Of a stretch of DNA of 64,000 nt, positions 23,467 through 34,001 are shown piece by piece. This DNA is from Bombyx mori (taxonomy: Eukaryota > Arthropoda > Insecta > Lepidoptera > Bombycidae). How positions within the stretch are numbered: the first letter of the stretch is position 1; every line of letters starts with the position of its first letter. A model generated the notes under the pieces. It was not told the DNA's origin. It was given only the letters and a program-made list of their open reading frames with translations, and did not search any database. The position numbers were made by a program, and so were the translations under genes. The stretch is taken from positions 13,207,501 to 13,271,500 of the forward strand of contig NC_085112.1 of assembly GCF_030269925.1 (NCBI RefSeq), in the 5' to 3' direction.

Positions 23467-24087
23467 TAATAAATACAGTCCACGCTCAATTGTCACAACG
23501 CGACATAATAATTCTTGAGTCAAATTCAAACTACATAATAATATAACTTTGTTGCCGATGCGCTATGAAGTTTCTGTTTCGTGTCATCATTTATTTTCTT
23601 TCCGAGACAAACTAATAAAATATTCACAAGCAAGAACCTTTCATGTCAACGTACTGTCGCGTTTGGAGGTGGATGTGACTTGTACGAGAACCCTAATAAC
23701 TCTAGTACAACTGGCAATACCGACGTCTTTATGGCCCGACATCGTTTGCCAAAACTCGACGGGTTTCATTACTATGTATTAGTGAATTTCACTCGCCAAA
23801 ACTTGCCTATACAATTGATTCGTAACGGCCGATAAAACTGTATGAATCTCGACGAAATCGAGCCACCGAACGTCTTTTGTCTGCCGTCGCCCCCCCTTAA
23901 GCGCCGTTTTCATTGAATTTAATGCGTACGCAACTTCTCCAATGTCGCTCCCGCAAAGAAAAAGAAATCTAAATGTGTTTCGTTCGTCCTTCTGAGATTG
24001 GAAATAAGTTTTTCGACTACGTTAAAATTTTGGAGATCGCAGAGTAATTTAAATGTAACATTACCGTTGATTGTTCATATTATAGAT
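23467..24087. other. No supported gene
   Basis: Two overlapping frames (23549-23835) have mixed composition but no recognised domain. Confidence 0.35.
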
Positions 24088-24330
24088 TTTTTTTATGTGT
24101 AGATGGGTGGACGAGCTCACAGCCCACCTGGTGTTAAATGGTTACAGGAGCCCATAGACATCTACAACGTAAATGCGCCACCCACCTTGAGATATAAGTT
24201 CTAAGGTCTCAGGTATAGTTACAACGGCTGCCCCACCCTTCAAACCGAAACGCATTACTGCTTGACGGCAGAAATAGGCAGGGTGGTGGGTACCTACCGT
24301 GCGGACTCACAAGAGGTCCTACCACCTGTA
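24088..24330 (-). mobile_element. Bm1-type SINE copy
   Basis: Reversed and well conserved, from the T run and GATGGGTGGACGAGCTCACA to GAGGTCCTACCACCTG. Confidence 0.92.
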
Positions 24331-24850
24331 TATACACACGCCGAACATATTATTACGTAAACGAAACGTCATAGTAACACGTTAAAATTAGATTAAACGA
24401 CCAAAGAGCAAGGATAATATCCAATATCATAAAAGTTTACACGCGAGCCGATAAACAGAACGCGAAGAGGACAAAATACTCGTAAACATTTACACAATAA
24501 TGATGTCACACGTCTAATGGAGTGTGTCTACTTGTGAAGATAACTAAAGCCAGGTTATTCACCTTCGGACAAGGCCTATTGTAACAGTTGGAGCATCGCA
24601 TGACAAAACACAATGTGTAGTGTATTCATCGCTGCGCTTAATTTGAAAGCCAAAAGTACAAAGTACACGAGTTCGCACGCGGTTCACGGACGTCAACTAT
24701 GCGTGTTCGATGGATTTATGGCTCGGTTAATAATATGTTGATGCGACCGCTGACTCTACCAGGGCGCTATTGATTAGCTAGTTTGACGCAATCGTTTCAA
24801 ATAAAACCCCTACCGTTGTATTGTTAAATCCAAACCATACGCTCTTGTGC
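24331..24850. other. No feature recognised
   Basis: Nothing supported. Confidence 0.4.
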
Positions 24851-25168
24851 CCTTTTTTTCCTACCTACCTTACCTACCTTGAGAGGCTATTTCAGCGGAA
24901 CCTTAACTAGTAGGTGAGCTCACGGGGCTCAAACCTGACGACGTTGCTAACACGAACCCTAGCAAGAGCCGTGCTTCGCAGAATCTACCACCGGATCGGA
25001 AACGCGACACACTGAGAAGATCCGGCGAGAAACTCAGTGGGCTGTGTCTAAGGATTAATTTACTCGTCGAGCCCTTCGTCGCAAGCGACGGGTTCGACGA
25101 GAACGAGGACCGGTGCTTGAGGTACCTAAAAGCACCGTTAGTGAATCGGGAGGATCCGAAATGATGTG
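24851..25168 (-). mobile_element. Retroposon family B copy
   Basis: Reversed: T run, CCTACCTACCTTACCTACC (small expansion), TTGAGAGGCTATTTCAGCG, all middle blocks, and GAATCGGGAGGATCCGAAAT. Confidence 0.85.
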
Positions 25169-25830
25169 AGCCTTGTACCCGTTTACCTTAACTCCACATA
25201 AATAATCAAAAGAAATTTTTGATTAAAATCTCTCCTGTACTTTTTTCGTGATGCATTTAAAGACAATCTTCAATCTGAAATTCCTAAGAAAGTCACGCTT
25301 CCGTAATCATTTTTTATGTAGAGATTGTTCTGAGAGCACCCCAAATTCCGAATCCATGTGATCTATAAATTAACCGTAATTTATTTAGTACACTCGAAAA
25401 TAATTCAGATCATCTTCAATCAAATACAAAACTAGATACATATTTCAACCACAACATTCGCATAATGCGATATTGATAAGTATGTTAGTACTAGTTATTA
25501 TTTTAGTGTTGTTCGGTATTAGCACTTATTAGTGATAGTATTAAGGTCTTAGTAGACAGCTCTGATGAGTGTAAACTCCAGTGTAAAATACACGACACAC
25601 AGACGGAACCCGCATAATACTGTTTCGGATTCGTCGGGGTGACCGACTATTTACATTCTCCGCACGGAATACACTTTCACTAGCTAAACTATCAATCTCG
25701 ACTGTCACGCTAAAAAAATACATAATTCTATATCGGCTTATTCCATTTTGTTTGATTTTATGGTCTTTAAGCTTTAGTAGTTGTTGCTTTCTTTTGTGTG
25801 TGAGTTTTTGAAAGGTAGAGAAGAAGAAAG
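25169..25830. other. No feature recognised
   Basis: AT-rich. Nothing supported. Confidence 0.4.
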
Positions 25831-26062
25831 TTTATTCTTTTTTTTTTTTTTTTAGTTTTTTTTTTATTGCTTAGGTGGGTGGACGAGCTCACAGCCCAGC
25901 TGGTGTTAAGTGGTTACTGGAGCCCATAGACATCTACAACGTAAATGCGCCACCCATCTTGAGATATAAATTCTAAGGTCTCAGTATACAACGTATGCCC
26001 CACCCTTCAAACCGAAACCTACCCGTGCGGGGACACACAAGAGGTTCCTACCACCAGTAACT
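25831..26062 (-). mobile_element. Bm1-type SINE copy with internal deletion
   Basis: A reversed copy after long T runs. The segment from GCATTACTGCTTCACGG to GGTGGTGG is missing between ACCGAAAC and CTACCCGTGCGG. Confidence 0.88.
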
Positions 26063-26116
26063 ATGTTTATTTTGTTAAGCATTTTTGTCTTTTTTTAAAT
26101 CTTTCGCAAATCTATA

Positions 26117-27425
26117 CCTAGTCAGGTCATAACTTCTGTCACATGTTTAATGTAAAATAATTGAAACAAGTTTATTCATTATGTAACCATTCATATACCA
26201 AAATGAACATAACAAACATAGATTCTTATGACACTAAAGCTTATTCAAAATAACCTCCGTGATTTTGAATACAGGCCTTCAATCTGCGCGGCCAGTCGTC
26301 TATCGCAGCACGAACGAGGTCCATGTCAATATCGGCGGCTGCCTTAATCAAGGATGTCTTGAGTGACTCCAAATTGGGATGAGGCTTTGAGCACGCCTTT
26401 TCCTCCAAGTGTTGCCATATCTTGTAATCTAACGGATTCAAATCTGGACTGGAGGAGGGCCAGTCTTCGTGCCGGATGAAGTCGATTTCACACGCCGCCA
26501 GCCAGTCTTGTGTGCTCTTCGCTCTATGAGCTGGCGCCGAATCTTGTTGGAATACCCAGTGCCTGTTATTGAACATGGTATGAGAAACAGGTTCCACAAG
26601 GTTCGTCAGGACTGTATTTTGATACATAATTGCATTCGTTTTTACACCTTTCTCACAAAAATGTACCTCTGTTAAGCCCCAATAAGAAACTCCCAACCAT
26701 ACCATGAGCGAGGATGGAAAATGACCTCGTTGGACACGCGGAATACGGTTGCTCGCTTCTTCACTACTGTGTGCGTACACCTTATCATTTTGTTTGTTGT
26801 AGCTCTCTTCTACGGTAAAAATTTTTTCATCCGAAAAAAGAATTTCCCGATATTTTTTTCCCGCGTACCGCTTCAACAAAGCGCGGCATCTCTTCAGTCT
26901 CAGGTCCATTAGACGAGCATTCAAACGATGTCCTGTTTTTCTTCGATATGCCCGAAGCCCTAAGTCTTCATTTAACACCCTTTTCACCGTGGTTCTGCTT
27001 AACCCCATCTGAAGGGCCAACAGTTTCTGCTTACGTTTGGGATTTCTTTGAATTCGCGACTTCACAGCTTTTATCACTGCTGGAGTCCTAACAGACCGAG
27101 GGCGACCACTTCTTGACCTGTCATCTACACTAGAGTCTTCATTGTATCGTTTGATGGTACGATAAACGAATCTTTTGGTTATATTCAAAATTTTCAGTAT
27201 GTTAAAAATTTGAATTGGCGCGTAACCGCAACGATGCAACGCAATAACTGCAACACGGTCTTCTTTAAGCGTCCACTCCATATATTTAAAAATGAGTAAA
27301 ATTCTACAAGTATACATTTTTATTTTCATGAACAATTCGAAATTCGAATTCAATAAATTTTTTTTGTGGCCAGCATTCTAAAAGAAAAGTTTTTACTGTG
27401 TGACAATACTTATGACCTGACTAGT
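26117..27425 (-). mobile_element. mariner transposon, D,D37D (Bmmar1/maT-like)
   Basis: This 1,309-bp element is flanked by TA on both sides (26115-26116 and 27426-27427). Its 27-bp terminal inverted repeats share CTAGTCAGGTCATAA and TGTCACA and differ at four positions. Length, target and repeats are standard for mariner. It carries one uninterrupted transposase frame, and short non-coding flanks of about 124 and 144 bp separate the frame from the ends. Confidence 0.95.
26241..27281 (-). CDS. mariner transposase, intact frame
   Basis: A DDE/D-type transposase that would cut and rejoin the element's ends at TA targets in the nucleus. The ATG at 27281 (MEWTLKEDR) gives 346 residues, the usual mariner length. 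An in-frame extension upstream to 27353 is probably not translated. The N-terminal half holds helix-turn-helix regions with SGRPRS (about residues 58-63) between them. The catalytic residues are D151 (ILFSDEKIF), D247 (VFQQDSAPAHRA) and D285 (SSPDLNPLDY). The last two are 37 residues apart, which marks the D,D37D lineage known in Bombyx as Bmmar1/maT, not classical D,D34D mariner. There are no stops or frameshifts, so the protein may be functional. The mismatched terminal repeats argue for some age. Confidence 0.93.
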   Translation of the reverse strand: MEWTLKEDRVAVIALHRCGYAPIQIFNILKILNITKRFVYRTIKRYNEDSSVDDRSRSGRPRSVRTPAVIKAVKSRIQRNPKRKQKLLALQMGLSRTTVKRVLNEDLGLRAYRRKTGHRLNARLMDLRLKRCRALLKRYAGKKYREILFSDEKIFTVEESYNKQNDKVYAHSSEEASNRIPRVQRGHFPSSLMVWLGVSYWGLTEVHFCEKGVKTNAIMYQNTVLTNLVEPVSHTMFNNRHWVFQQDSAPAHRAKSTQDWLAACEIDFIRHEDWPSSSPDLNPLDYKIWQHLEEKACSKPHPNLESLKTSLIKAAADIDMDLVRAAIDDWPRRLKACIQNHGGYFE

Positions 27426-28117
27426 TATGTATAAAAGAAAGTCGTGTTAGTTACACTATTTATAACTCAAGAACGACTGAACTGATTTGGCTGAAAATTG
27501 GTGAGGAGGTAGCTTAGAACCAGGCGAAGGACATAGGATTATCTCACTTATTATCATACACTTATATACTCACTTATTATCACATTCCCGTGGGACTTGA
27601 CATAAAACGTGGTAACTATAACAAAACGCAACTGATATGGAATAACAAAATGCAATTGACAGCTAAACGTAATGCAGTCTATGGTTAATTATAGTAGAAT
27701 TTTGAAGTTGACGGGTTGATGGGTTGGTTTCGAATTTCTATTTATTGTGCCGAGATAGGTAATCATTAAGAAAGCCATGCGACGACTAGCACGATCAAAT
27801 CTTTCCCGACGAAGTCGTAATGCAACTAGGATTCGAAACATTGCGAGTGAAAGGACTGAAGAAGAACAAGAAAATACAATAATAATAATAACAGCTAAAA
27901 TACATGGCCAATTAAAGTACTTCCTATTTTAATTTATATTAATTATCCAAATAAAAAATTGACCATGATAAAATCAAAAGTCCGCTCATTTATTGCCTCT
28001 AAGGTGGAACAAAGTTCACCGGGTCACCTAGTATTTAAATAGAATACACTAACATCGCATTTGATGTCGAAAAATACGCTTTTCCGAAACAATGTTGATA
28101 CTCAACACTTTTAAGTT

Positions 28118-28370
28118 TTTTTTATTTTTTTTATTGCTTAGATGGGTGGACGAGCTCACAGCCCACCTGGTGTTAAGTGGTTACTGGAGCCCATAGACAT
28201 CCACAACGTGAATGCGCCACCCACCTGAGATATAAGTTCTAAGGTCTCAAGTAAGTTACAACGGCTATCCCACCCTTCAAACCGAAACGCATTACTGCTT
28301 CACGGCAGAAATAGGCAGAGTGGTGGTACCCACCCGAGCGGACTCACAAGAGGTCCTACCACCAGTAAAA
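28118..28370 (-). mobile_element. Bm1-type SINE copy
   Basis: Reversed and highly conserved: T runs, ATTGCTTAGATGGGTGGACG, to CCTACCACCAGTAAAAG. It lies 87 bp past the Helitron end. Confidence 0.92.
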
Positions 28371-28726
28371 GTAAAAACAAAGTAAAGTAAGTACAAAGAA
28401 GACTATATTATATAAACCATTCAGTGAATTTGTATTCATATTATATTACTACTTGTTTAGTAAGCATTGTTAATAATTATACTGTTTATATTATCTGCTT
28501 GTTTAATACGCATTGTTAATATATTGTATGTAATAGCGTAACAGCAGTGTGAAGTGTAATAGCATCTGTGTTCTTTCAATGTATTCAACCAATGAACCTA
28601 AGTTCTTTTCTGTATCACCCTTGGTCGACTATTTAGCGAACGCCTTAAGCGCTAAGTCCACCAATGTACAACAATAATATGCGTGAAGTGTAATAAATAA
28701 AATTATAAACGTCGTGCCTATATCAA
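28371..28726. other. No feature recognised
   Basis: AT-rich, containing a short internal repetition (TTAGTAAGCATTGTTAAT near 28,460 and TTAATACGCATTGTTAAT near 28,500). Confidence 0.4.
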
Positions 28727-29231
28727 TACTAGTAGGTATATAAAACTACAGTGGTTTTTACGGATGTTCCGTTATAACTACTGAACCATGCATGCGATTG
28801 ACTTGAAACTTGGTATCCATGTAGAAAATACATGTACTTGATGGATAGGCTAATATTTATATGAGCGTTGGACTGGTGTAGGACCAGTTGCGGGGGCGTT
28901 AATGATGAGATTCTTTGTAGGGGTGAGAAATGTTTAATGTATGTTAATTTTAAATGCCCAGCGAAGCGGATGGGTTCTTCTTCTTCTTCTTGCTTCGGTT
29001 TCCTCAATACTGAGGGTCGTGACCACCACCTCGCAACAAGAGTTTATTACGGACCATTCCACGCCATTTGCCTCTATCTGCCGCCGAGTGTAGAGCATCG
29101 TGAACTGTGGTGTCGAGGGTAGTGCGGATCTGGTCAGTCCAACGTGTCGGGCCTCTACCTCGTGGTCTTCTTCCGTTCACCTTGCCAGTCACCATTAGCT
29201 TCTCCAAGCTGCCGTGATCCTTTCTTGCTAG
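28727..29231 (+). mobile_element. Helitron family C, interrupted near its 3' end
   Basis: Begins TACTAGTAGGTATATAAAAC, includes ACCATGCATGCGATTGACTT and reaches CGAAGCGGATGGG at 28974. The expected last bases before CTAG are displaced by a retroposon insertion. GCTAG then T appears at 29227-29232. The intact relative is at 35754-35985. Confidence 0.65.
28975..29220 (-). pseudogene. RTE-like LINE 3' fragment inserted in a Helitron
   Basis: On the minus strand a frame runs from 29220 to a TGA at 29004 and encodes a LINE C-terminus: GSLEKLMVTGKVNG, RGPTRWTDQIRTT, VHDALHSAADRGKWRG and VRNKLLLRGGGHDPQY. It is followed by a GAA-repeat tail (28,975-28,991). It is strongly 5'-truncated. The insertion separates the Helitron body from its terminal CTAG. 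Confidence 0.8.
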
Positions 29232-29519
29232 TAAAATTATAAATGTCGTATCATGTTATAATTCTAATAAATATTTTATCATTCACAGTTAATAGTTTTA
29301 CGTAGTAGTTTTATGTTATATTCTAGATAGAATCTGGTTACTAAACTTCGTTAATATTATTCGTATAAAGATTAAAAATGTATACTCGTATATTTTTTGC
29401 GTAAATTTAAATTGTCAACAGACGAGTCTGATCTGTGTGGTGGTTGGACTTGTTGTGTCACGTGCTGATTTTAGCTTTGTACTGTGAAGTCTCCGAAAAT
29501 TTGATACAGGAGTTAAACA
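29232..29519. other. No feature recognised
   Basis: AT-rich. Nothing supported. Confidence 0.4.
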
Positions 29520-29763
29520 ATTTTTTTTTATTGCTTAGATGGATGGACGAGCTCACAGCCCACCTGGTGTTAAGTGGTTACTGGAGCCCGTAGACATCTA
29601 CAACGTAAATGCGCCACCCACCTCGAGATGTAAGTTCAAAGGTCTCAGTATAGTTACAACGCCTACCCCACCTTTCGAACCGAAACGCATTACTGCTTCA
29701 CGGCGGAAATAGGCGGGGTGGTGGTACCTACCCGTGCGGACTCCCAAGAGGTCCTACCACCTT
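29520..29763 (-). mobile_element. Bm1-type SINE copy
   Basis: Reversed: T run, ATTGCTTAGATGGATGGACG, to GAGGTCCTACCACCTT. Few substitutions. Confidence 0.92.
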
Positions 29764-30027
29764 GTTATGCCTATCTGAATAGATCGTATAAGGGAGGACA
29801 GCTACAATCCGATGTAAAAAAAAGCATTTCGTGATTCTTGGATGTGTAAAAACGGTGGAATAAATGGTCAATTTACTTAATTCTTATATAAAACAATTTA
29901 ATAACAAAATATTAATGATATGGTGGAGATTTAAACTCTATGGTGTACAGTGTTGGATATGTTCTTGGGTCATTAATAATTGGATGATAGAAGAAATAGG
30001 TAAAGACGTTTGTGTTGGCTAATAGAG

Positions 30028-32030
30028 CAAGAGCCCGCGACAGCCAGACCTTCGTTATTTTATAAAAGCTGAAAGTTTCTCTGTGTATGTCTCCAACACA
30101 GGTAAGAACGACCCGCAATTATAGAGTTCCGATTGTGGTTACTTGGGCAGGTAACAGGCAGTAAAGGTATATAAAATAGTACCTTAAATTCGTTAAAGTA
30201 TAAAGGTTTTTTTTTTTAATATTTACTCCAGAATATCTTTAGAAATCACGATATCCGTTGCCGGACACTTTTTCCAGTTGTTACCCCCTGCCAGACACCC
30301 TTAAACTTTAATAAATTTTAATTATACTTTCGTTATACTATAAAAGCTAAATTTTATATATGTTACTTAGGGACTTATAAAAATATGTTACCCCAAGAGC
30401 CGGACAGTTTTAATGGTTCTTACATCTTGCCAGACACATTGAGAGCCCGCTGTAGGTGCGAGCGCGGGGTAGCAACTGTTCAAGCGGGTGTGAGCGAGAT
30501 AGAGTGCTTAGTCTATTGTGATCTTTTACTGCACATCAGCTGTCGTTTATAGGATTTATCCGTTCTAAGCAGTGATATCGAGGCGCTACTCGGCATGGGA
30601 AGCTCTGTCATTCTGGCGGGCGACCTAAATTGTAAACACATCAGGTGGAACTCACACACCACAACCCCTAATGGCAGGCGGCTCGACGCGTTAGTCGATG
30701 ATCTCGCCTTCGATATCATCGCTCCGCTAACCCCGACTCACTACCCGCTAAATATCGCGCATCGCACGGATATACTCGACATAGCGTTATTAAAAAACGT
30801 AACTCTGCGCTTACACTCGATCGAAGTAGTTTTAGAGTTAGATTCAGACCACCGCCCCGTCATTATGAAGCTCGGTCGCGCTCCCGATTCCGTTCCCGTC
30901 ACGAGGACTGGGGTGGATTGGCACACGCTGGGCATTAGCCTGGCTGAATCTGATCCAACATCGCTCCCGTTTAGCCCGGACTCTACCCCGTCTCCTCAGG
31001 ATACCGCTGAAGCCATAGACATCTTAACGTCACACATCACCTCGACATTAGATAGGTCATCGATGCAAGTTGTGGCGGAGGACTTCCTTCACCGCTTCAA
31101 ATTGCCCGACGATATTAGGGAACTCCTTAGAGCTAAGAACGCTTCGATCCGTGCCTACGATAGGTATCCTACAGTGGAAAATCGTACTCGAATGCGTGCC
31201 CTACAACGCGACGTAAAGTCTCGCATCGCCGAAGTCCGAGATGCCAGATGGTCTGATTTCTTAGAAGGACTCGCGCCCTCTCAAAGGTCTTACTACCGCT
31301 TAGCTCGTACTCTCAAATCGGATACGGTAGTAGCTATGCCCCCCCTCGTAGGCCCCTCAGGCCGACTCGATAGTTCAATATCGACGACAATGAGGAAAAT
31401 TATAAGAACGATTAAATATTTTTCTTTTACATGTAATATTTTGTTTGTACTTTATAATATTAAAATAACCTTTTTTATTTTCTATAATATTGCTATGAAC
31501 GTAATAAAATAATTTTTTTATTGGATATCTTAAAAGATCACAATAGACTAAGCACTCTATCTCGCTCACACCCGCTTGAACAGTTGCTACCCCGCGCTCG
31601 CACCTACAGCGGGCTGTCAATGTGTCTGGCAAGATGTAAGAACCATTAAAACTGTCCGGCTCTTGGGGTAACATATTTTTATAAGTCCCTAAGTAACATA
31701 TATAAAATTTAGCTTTTATAGTATAACGAAAGTATAATTAAAATTTATTAAAGTTTAAGGGTGTCTGGCAGGGGGTAACAACTGGAAAAAGTGTCCGGCA
31801 ACGGATATCATGATTTCTAAAGATATTCTGGACTAAATATTAAAAAAAAAACCTTTATACTTTAACGAATTTAAGGTACTATTTTATATACCTTTACTGC
31901 CTGTTACCTGCCCAAGTAACCACAATCGGAACTCTATAATTGCGGGTCGTTCTTACCTGTGTTGGAGACATACACAGAGAAACTTTCAGCTTTTATAAAA
32001 TAACGAAGTTCTGGCTGTCGCGGGCTCTTG
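30028..32030 (+). mobile_element. Long-TIR DNA element carrying a captured LINE endonuclease
   Basis: Two arms, 30028-30528 and 31531-32030, are inverted copies differing by about four substitutions and one base in a T run (about 99% identical). They enclose about 1 kb with a jockey-type endonuclease fragment. The ends read CAAGAGCCCGCGACAGCC. Each arm carries four copies of a GCCRGACAS motif (left arm at about 30260, 30290, 30399 and 30429), possible protein-binding repeats. No transposase is encoded, so the element would be non-autonomous. No clean target duplication is visible. It could be a foldback-type or hAT/P-like passenger. An inverted segmental duplication is the main alternative. 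Confidence 0.75.
30553..31512 (+). pseudogene. Captured jockey-like LINE ORF2 fragment (endonuclease)
   Basis: An open frame of about 320 codons. It contains the C-terminal half of an apurinic-type endonuclease: VILAGDLNCKH, HRTDILDIALLKNV and the catalytic DSDHRPVI motif. The linker that precedes the reverse transcriptase follows, ending near LVGPSGRL at about 31,374. The first endonuclease strands and the whole reverse transcriptase are missing. After about 31,375 the frame runs into AT-rich sequence unlike any LINE protein (KYFSFTCNILFVLYNIK). In the parent element this protein nicks target DNA in the nucleus. Here it lacks essential parts and is unlikely to be active. The frame has stayed open, so capture is recent or the frame is tolerated. 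Confidence 0.8.
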
Positions 32031-32379
32031 GGCCATAAACGCAACGACATTTTCTCCTTTTAAACTTGAAATAATCGTCAATCAATTTAAAAGGTTATTG
32101 AATCGAACATCGAAGGCAACTAACCAGTCAAAGCATTCATGTTTAATTGAGTCAATTTAATTACATTTACAACTAAACATATTTCAGTTATCTCGAAGAT
32201 AGCCATTAAAAAAGGAGGAGGACAGGAAGATAGGATAAAAGCACCTTCCTGATAATTAAAACTAAATTGATTCTAAAGTTTATCGTTTTGATTTAGGGAC
32301 AGTTATAATATTTATTTATTTGGTTTGTTTTCGTTTGTTTTCCGTAACCTTCTCAATTATCTTATTTGATGTACTATTT
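32031..32379. other. No feature recognised
   Basis: AT-rich. Nothing supported. Confidence 0.4.
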
Positions 32380-32765
32380 TTTTTTATTGCTTAGATGTGT
32401 GGATGAGCTCACAGCCCACCTGGTGTTAAGTTGTTACTGGAGCCCATAGACATCTACAATGTAAATGCGCCACCCAGCTTGAGGTATAAGTTCTTAGTTC
32501 TCAGTATAGTTATATGCCCCACCCTTCAAACCGAAACGCATTACTGCCCATACCACCAGTAATTACGCAATTTATAATTTTGCGGGTTTGATTTTTATTA
32601 CACGATGCTATTCTTTCACCATGGAAGTCAATCGTGAACATTTGTTAAGTACGTATTTCATTAGAAAAATTGGTACCCGCCAGCGGGATTCGAACACCGG
32701 TGCATCGCTACATACGAATGACAACGTCTTATCCTTTAGGCCACGGCGAATTCAACTAGCCATAT
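32380..32765 (-). mobile_element. Bm1-type SINE, near full length with tRNA-like head
   Basis: Reversed. The 3' end is at the left (T run, ATTGCTTAGATGTGTGGATG). At the right is a tRNA-related head with A-box-like TGGCCTAAAGGATAAG and B-box-like GTGTTCGAATCCC. About 50 bp including CTGCTTCACGGCAG is deleted. The tRNA part shows the family is a pol III SINE. Confidence 0.88.
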
Positions 32766-33027
32766 GCAATACTAGCCGAATGCAATAATATTAAATTGCA
32801 GGAAATAAAGACTATGTTATTAGAGGATATTTTATTTTTAACAGATATTTGGAGAACTAAGGTACCATCTTTTTTGTGTAGTTAAAATGTATACTTTTGA
32901 AATGAGTTAACGTTTCTTGTTTAGGTACCTAATAAGTAACTGCTATGAGTACTCTGATCCTTCCGTCACATCCCGTTTAATGTATATAATATATTCTTGA
33001 TGCTAACTTGAACTTTATAAAAGCAAC

Positions 33028-33275
33028 AACTACTGGTGATAGGACCTCTTGTGAGTCCGCGCGGGTAGGTACCACCTCCCTGCCTATTTCAGCCGTGAAG
33101 CAGTAATGCGTTTCGGTTTGAAGGGTGGGGCAGCCGTTGTAACTATACTGAGACCTTAGAACTTATATCTCAAGGTGCGTGGCGCATTTACGTTGTAGAT
33201 GTCTATGGGCTCCAGTAACCACTTAACACCAGGTGGGCTGTGAGCTCGTCCACTCATTTAAGCAATAAAAAAAAA
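33028..33275 (+). mobile_element. Bm1-type SINE copy
   Basis: Forward copy from CTACTGGTGATAGGACC to AGCAATAAAAAAAAAC. Well conserved and truncated of its tRNA head. Confidence 0.92.
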
Positions 33276-34001
33276 CAATAATTAATTAAGGAAGTACTCT
33301 CTCTTGAGGGTTCGATCAACCTCCCAGTGGCTTGCGTAAGTTAAATTTAGTACTCCCAGTCTACTTTCTCGGTGTGTTACATATGTGACGCGTTTCGCTT
33401 TATTTATACACGATAGATAAATTTCCTAGAGGAGTTCTGAGCTCGCCGTTTACGGGCTATTTAAAATAGTCTTAAATAAATGTGTAGTTCTCAGTATAAA
33501 TATCTTTGTATCGTCCCGACAATCTTTTTATTTGCACGTTTAAAAAATTCGCGCCATATGCAGACGATTTGAAGTCTGTCAAGTGGCACCCTCAATTATG
33601 TTCGGTGGCGTTGCCAGGATGATCAAGTCGTTAATAAAAAAGAACGATAAATTGTTGAGAACGAGAAAATATTTTTCTTCTTTTTTAAGCAAGATAGGTT
33701 TGATGACGTGCTAAACAAACATATCCTGCGGAGTACCTAAATTACATCAAACCGTCGGAGCTGATCGAGGTGAGTGCCACCCTGCTTAACTGGCGTGTTT
33801 CGAATGTGCTATTTTGTAAAAATAAAAAAAAAAATAGTTTATTTCCCTTATGCGCTGATCGAAAAAGCACATTTATTACCTTGATTTGCAGAGTATACGA
33901 GTTAAAAGTCCAGAATGTAGGTAATTTTCTCTGAAGAAATTTCGAATCGTTCCAGTGTAACCAATTACGTAGAAATTGTTTGTACATATGTATTTATTTA
34001 C
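33276..34001. other. No feature recognised
   Basis: Nothing supported. An 81-codon minus-strand frame is uninformative. Confidence 0.4.

Larger units (their letters stand above)
26111..28031 (+). mobile_element. Helitron family D split by a mariner
   Basis: The Helitron begins TCTATA at 26111-26116, is interrupted by the mariner (26117-27425), and resumes TATGTATAAAAGAAAGTCG at 27426. The T and A at 27426-27427 are the duplicated target. It ends TTCACCGGGTCACCTAG at 28031, followed by T, and is preceded by A. The motif CAAGAACGACTGAACTGATT is typical of this moth family. It encodes no protein of its own. Confidence 0.75.

Noticed and set aside
23549..23835. Overlapping frames near 23.6 kb as a degraded transposase
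   Set aside because: The peptide has a protein-like look, but no transposase motif or terminal repeats could be identified.
30018..32040. An 8-9 bp target duplication around the long-TIR element (GGCTAATA versus GGCCATAA)
   Set aside because: Only an imperfect and offset similarity exists between the flanks, so no target duplication is claimed.
32672..32755. tRNA gene suggested by TTCGAATCCC-type sequence (also at 36770-36845)
   Set aside because: It is the tRNA-related head of a Bm1-type SINE. The same head precedes the SINE body in both places and does not fold as a tRNA.
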